From: Lachnospiraceae bacterium
GTDB taxonomy: Bacteria; Bacillota; Clostridia; Lachnospirales; Lachnospiraceae
Assembly: GCA_017539565.1 (NCBI GenBank)
Contig: JAFYCS010000072.1
Coordinates: 1 to 64,000, forward strand
DNA: 64,000 nt
Direction of reading: 5' to 3'
Part shown: piece after piece, positions 61,714 through 64,000 of the stretch
How the letters are laid out: the number at the start of each line of letters is the position of its first letter
Numbering within the stretch: the first letter of the stretch is position 1
Position numbers and translations under genes: made by a program
The notes under the pieces: generated by a model
The model's input: the letters and a program-made list of their open reading frames with translations, nothing else
The model's database searches: none
Told to the model about the DNA's origin: nothing

Positions 61714-64000
61714 CTAATAATACATGGAGATAAGCTCTTCCAGCTCCGTTATACGTTTGGTATAGCCGTCTATATTGCTATCGTATTCCTGTTTTTTAGC
61801 CGAAGAATCATCCCACTCTTTTTCTTTATCCTTAAGCGCAGAAGCCGCAAGCTCACATTTTGCTTTGAGCAGAGATGTTTTTAAGGTTTTCACTGCCGGG
61901 AGACTGTTTAGCTCGGTCCTGTCGGCATCCAGCTTCTTCCTTATCTCATCCGGGTTATATTCTTTATCGAGTCGTTCCATAAGTTCTGTAATTTCCGCTT
62001 CCCGATTCATTTGCCCCGCCAAAGCATTCTCATAAGCCCTAAGTTCAGATTCAAATGCATAGGACGTAAATGCAGAAAACTTTGCAAGAATTTTCTTAGT
62101 CTTTTCTATTTTTTGCTCAAGCATTGCTATTTTATCCCGTATTTCTTCCAGACTGCGTTTACAGGTATTCATATTATTTTCATACAGCGGTTTATTTAAC
62201 GGATTATTGAGCCGTTCCTCCAGGAGCTCTATCTCTTCTTTCAATTCTTTTTCTCTTCTGTCGGCCCACATATTTATCGCATCCGTTGCCGGCCCAAGGT
62301 TAGCTGCCTGCCTGTCGTATTCATTTTTCTCTGCAGCGATATAAGCGTCCCTGCTGTACTTCACGCTTATAAGCCCTGCCCTGGCACTTTCATCGGCTGC
62401 CTTTTTTGCCTTAAGTGCCTCCAGCTCATCCCTTGAAGCCTTAAGCTTCACTTTCTTTGCCGGATCACACTTAAGCATAGCCCTGGTAGTCTTATCAAGC
62501 TCTGCTTCATAGGCTGTTAGTATATTATTAAGCTGTTTTTTCAGATTACCATCCGTTGTATCCGATGTCTGTGCATTATTAAGTTTCCGGATCTTATCCT
62601 TAACCTCTTCTATCTCTTTTTCCAGTATTGCTTTACGCTCTTTATAAGCTTCATATAACTTGATCTGGTCTGCCTGCTCGACCAGCTTTCTCATATTCTC
62701 ATTATTAACTTCCAATCCCTGACTCTCTAAATATGCTATAGCCCACTGTCCGGTCTCGCTGCCATAGAGCATAGCGTCAGAAAGCTGATCCGCTGCGGCA
62801 GCATATATCTCATCTCCGTATTCCAAAAGAGCCTGCGATATTTCTTCCCTGCTTATCTCATTTTCGCCTGCGGCCACGGAATCTCTTTGTGCTTTTAACA
62901 GATCTATCTCTTTTTGAAGAGCTTCTATCTCCTCATTTTCCTTTATTATCTCTATTCTTGTCTTGCCTGATCCATTTGCTGCAGCCAGTTTGGCAGCCAG
63001 TTCTTTCTCTTTATCGCGTAATGACTTTTCTATATCGTCCAGGCGTTCCTGTTTCTTTTTTTCCCTGATGACCTTTTCTGCCGCATTCTCCAGTATTGTA
63101 TTTCTGGCAGCTATCTCTTCCGCTGTCAGCCCTGCATTTATAGCCTCTTCAGTTGACGCTTCACGGTTCATCTTATCGACAAGGGCAGCCACCTCTGCAG
63201 CATTGTCAGTCAAAGCTTTCTGGATCTCCTCATCAGTAACGGTATCCCCAACTGCTTTTATCTGTTCATCCAGCTCTGCCAGCCGTTCTTTGTAATAAGC
63301 TATGGTATCCCCGCCTTCAGAGCCGCCGGCATCTACAGCCGCATTATACATATCCTGCACGCGGTCACGCTCTGCCTGAAGATCCGCAGCTTTCTGCTTC
63401 TTTACAATCTCCCTGGCTGCAAGTTCCTGCATATCGGCCTCTGTAACCCCGACATTTGCTATCAGCTTTTTCGTTTTTGTATCAAAGTCCGCACCGCCTA
63501 TATAGCTGCCGTCTTCCGCAAACATCCTTATGGTCAGCTTACCCAGATCATTTTTAATGAATGACATATAGGAAAAAGGCTGGTCCTGGGGCACCAGATC
63601 ATTGGAGAACAGGAACAGGTTCTGCTCAACACTCAGATTATAGTATTTTACCGCCGAACCAAGGGCAAAGTTCTTTTCAACAGCCTTGGTATCAAAAGTA
63701 AAACGCAGCTTGATCATATCGGTATTGGTATCTTCCTCAACCGTATAACTGCCTATCACTTTCGACTCATCCTCTGCCTCGGGCAGCGATGCTTTTTTGA
63801 TATTTAAAGGACCTACCGACACTTCCGGATCAATGGAGCAGTCATCAATAAAAGTGTCATTGTCATAGAGCCTTATGAACACACTGCTCACTTCTTTTAC
63901 TGTTATGGTCAGATGCTTGATGGCTTCGCCCTTGGGCGTTGTCGTCCCGATCTGCCGGTTATCGCTCCACAATTCGAAATGTGTGATGTTATATTCGAAA
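61714..64000 (-). CDS. coiled-coil protein 3, N-terminus outside window
   Basis: At least 760 residues; the frame is open to the right edge (first complete codons read FEYNITHFELWSD). The first ~190 visible residues are beta-rich (IKHLTITVKEVSSVFIRLYD, IRMFAEDGSYIGGADFDTK), and the rest is almost continuous coiled coil ending KRITELEELISMYY. Its coiled coil resembles in composition that of protein 1. The signal peptide, if any, lies outside. It is 20 bases upstream of protein 2 in the same direction, so the three probably form one operon. Confidence 0.65.
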   Translation of the reverse strand, partial: FEYNITHFELWSDNRQIGTTTPKGEAIKHLTITVKEVSSVFIRLYDNDTFIDDCSIDPEVSVGPLNIKKASLPEAEDESKVIGSYTVEEDTNTDMIKLRFTFDTKAVEKNFALGSAVKYYNLSVEQNLFLFSNDLVPQDQPFSYMSFIKNDLGKLTIRMFAEDGSYIGGADFDTKTKKLIANVGVTEADMQELAAREIVKKQKAADLQAERDRVQDMYNAAVDAGGSEGGDTIAYYKERLAELDEQIKAVGDTVTDEEIQKALTDNAAEVAALVDKMNREASTEEAINAGLTAEEIAARNTILENAAEKVIREKKKQERLDDIEKSLRDKEKELAAKLAAANGSGKTRIEIIKENEEIEALQKEIDLLKAQRDSVAAGENEISREEISQALLEYGDEIYAAAADQLSDAMLYGSETGQWAIAYLESQGLEVNNENMRKLVEQADQIKLYEAYKERKAILEKEIEEVKDKIRKLNNAQTSDTTDGNLKKQLNNILTAYEAELDKTTRAMLKCDPAKKVKLKASRDELEALKAKKAADESARAGLISVKYSRDAYIAAEKNEYDRQAANLGPATDAINMWADRREKELKEEIELLEERLNNPLNKPLYENNMNTCKRSLEEIRDKIAMLEQKIEKTKKILAKFSAFTSYAFESELRAYENALAGQMNREAEITELMERLDKEYNPDEIRKKLDADRTELNSLPAVKTLKTSLLKAKCELAASALKDKEKEWDDSSAKKQEYDSNIDGYTKRITELEELISMYY

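Noticed and set aside
1..64000. tRNA, rRNA or other known structured RNA genes
   Set aside because: I saw no tRNA-like GTTCRAN loop with CCA-type ends or rRNA motifs while reading both strands; a covariance-model scan would be needed to be certain.

Overview
The window looks like a chromosomal segment of a Gram-positive Clostridia member, most likely Lachnospiraceae of the gut or rumen (inference). Pointers are strong GGAGG-type ribosome binding sites, SpoIIE/anti-sigma/STAS partner-switching proteins, a lipobox lipoprotein, LIC_10190- and DUF6077-like membrane proteins, and a membrane-anchored GH5 cellulase with a cellulose-binding module. Nearly all genes from base 6006 onward are on the minus strand, so the long run reads right to left.

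Layout, left to right. 1-6000: the end of a GGGtGRT-family gene, a sugar-sensor/diguanylate cyclase, and a plus-strand set of polytopic membrane proteins (one DUF6077 reading frame is split by a stop codon). 6006-16084: a tightly overlapping minus-strand set encoding a GH5 cellulase, a sensor-MFS fusion, a substrate-binding lipoprotein, an alanine racemase-like protein, an unknown protein and a membrane SpoIIE-type phosphatase whose N-terminus is cut off by a one-base frameshift. 16175-29746: an accessory operon with three AAA+ ATPases of the kind found in extracellular contractile injection system (eCIS) loci, two GNAT-like proteins, a kinase-fold protein and several unknowns. 29855-32099: an orphan HATPase protein, then an anti-sigma kinase, an FtsE-like ATPase and a STAS antagonist.

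32113-52393: a contractile injection system (CIS) structural cluster. In transcription order it encodes a DUF4255 cap, an unknown beta-rich protein, a PAAR-like DUF4280 tip, the sheath, the tube, a tail-assembly-chaperone-like protein with a DUF6760-like reading frame that appears to be made by -1 frameshifting, a second tube protein with a long WEFD-repeat tail, an 880-residue candidate tape measure, two CIS-tube/LysM-type adaptors, a VgrG split into two genes, gp25, two baseplate J-type wedges and a tail protein I. No tail fibre, holin/lysin, capsid, terminase or integrase gene was seen, so this is neither a prophage nor a classic exported eCIS. 52406-64000: three very large coiled-coil proteins, two with Sec signal sequences and a shared C-terminal module; the third runs off the window.

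A working model (inference): the phosphatase, anti-sigma kinase and STAS protein gate expression or activity of the CIS, the AAA+ operon supports its assembly or loading, and the giant secreted proteins form an envelope structure used with it. The strongest new signals are the frameshift cassette between tube genes, the WEFD-repeat tube protein, the kinase-fold protein and the giant secreted paralogs.
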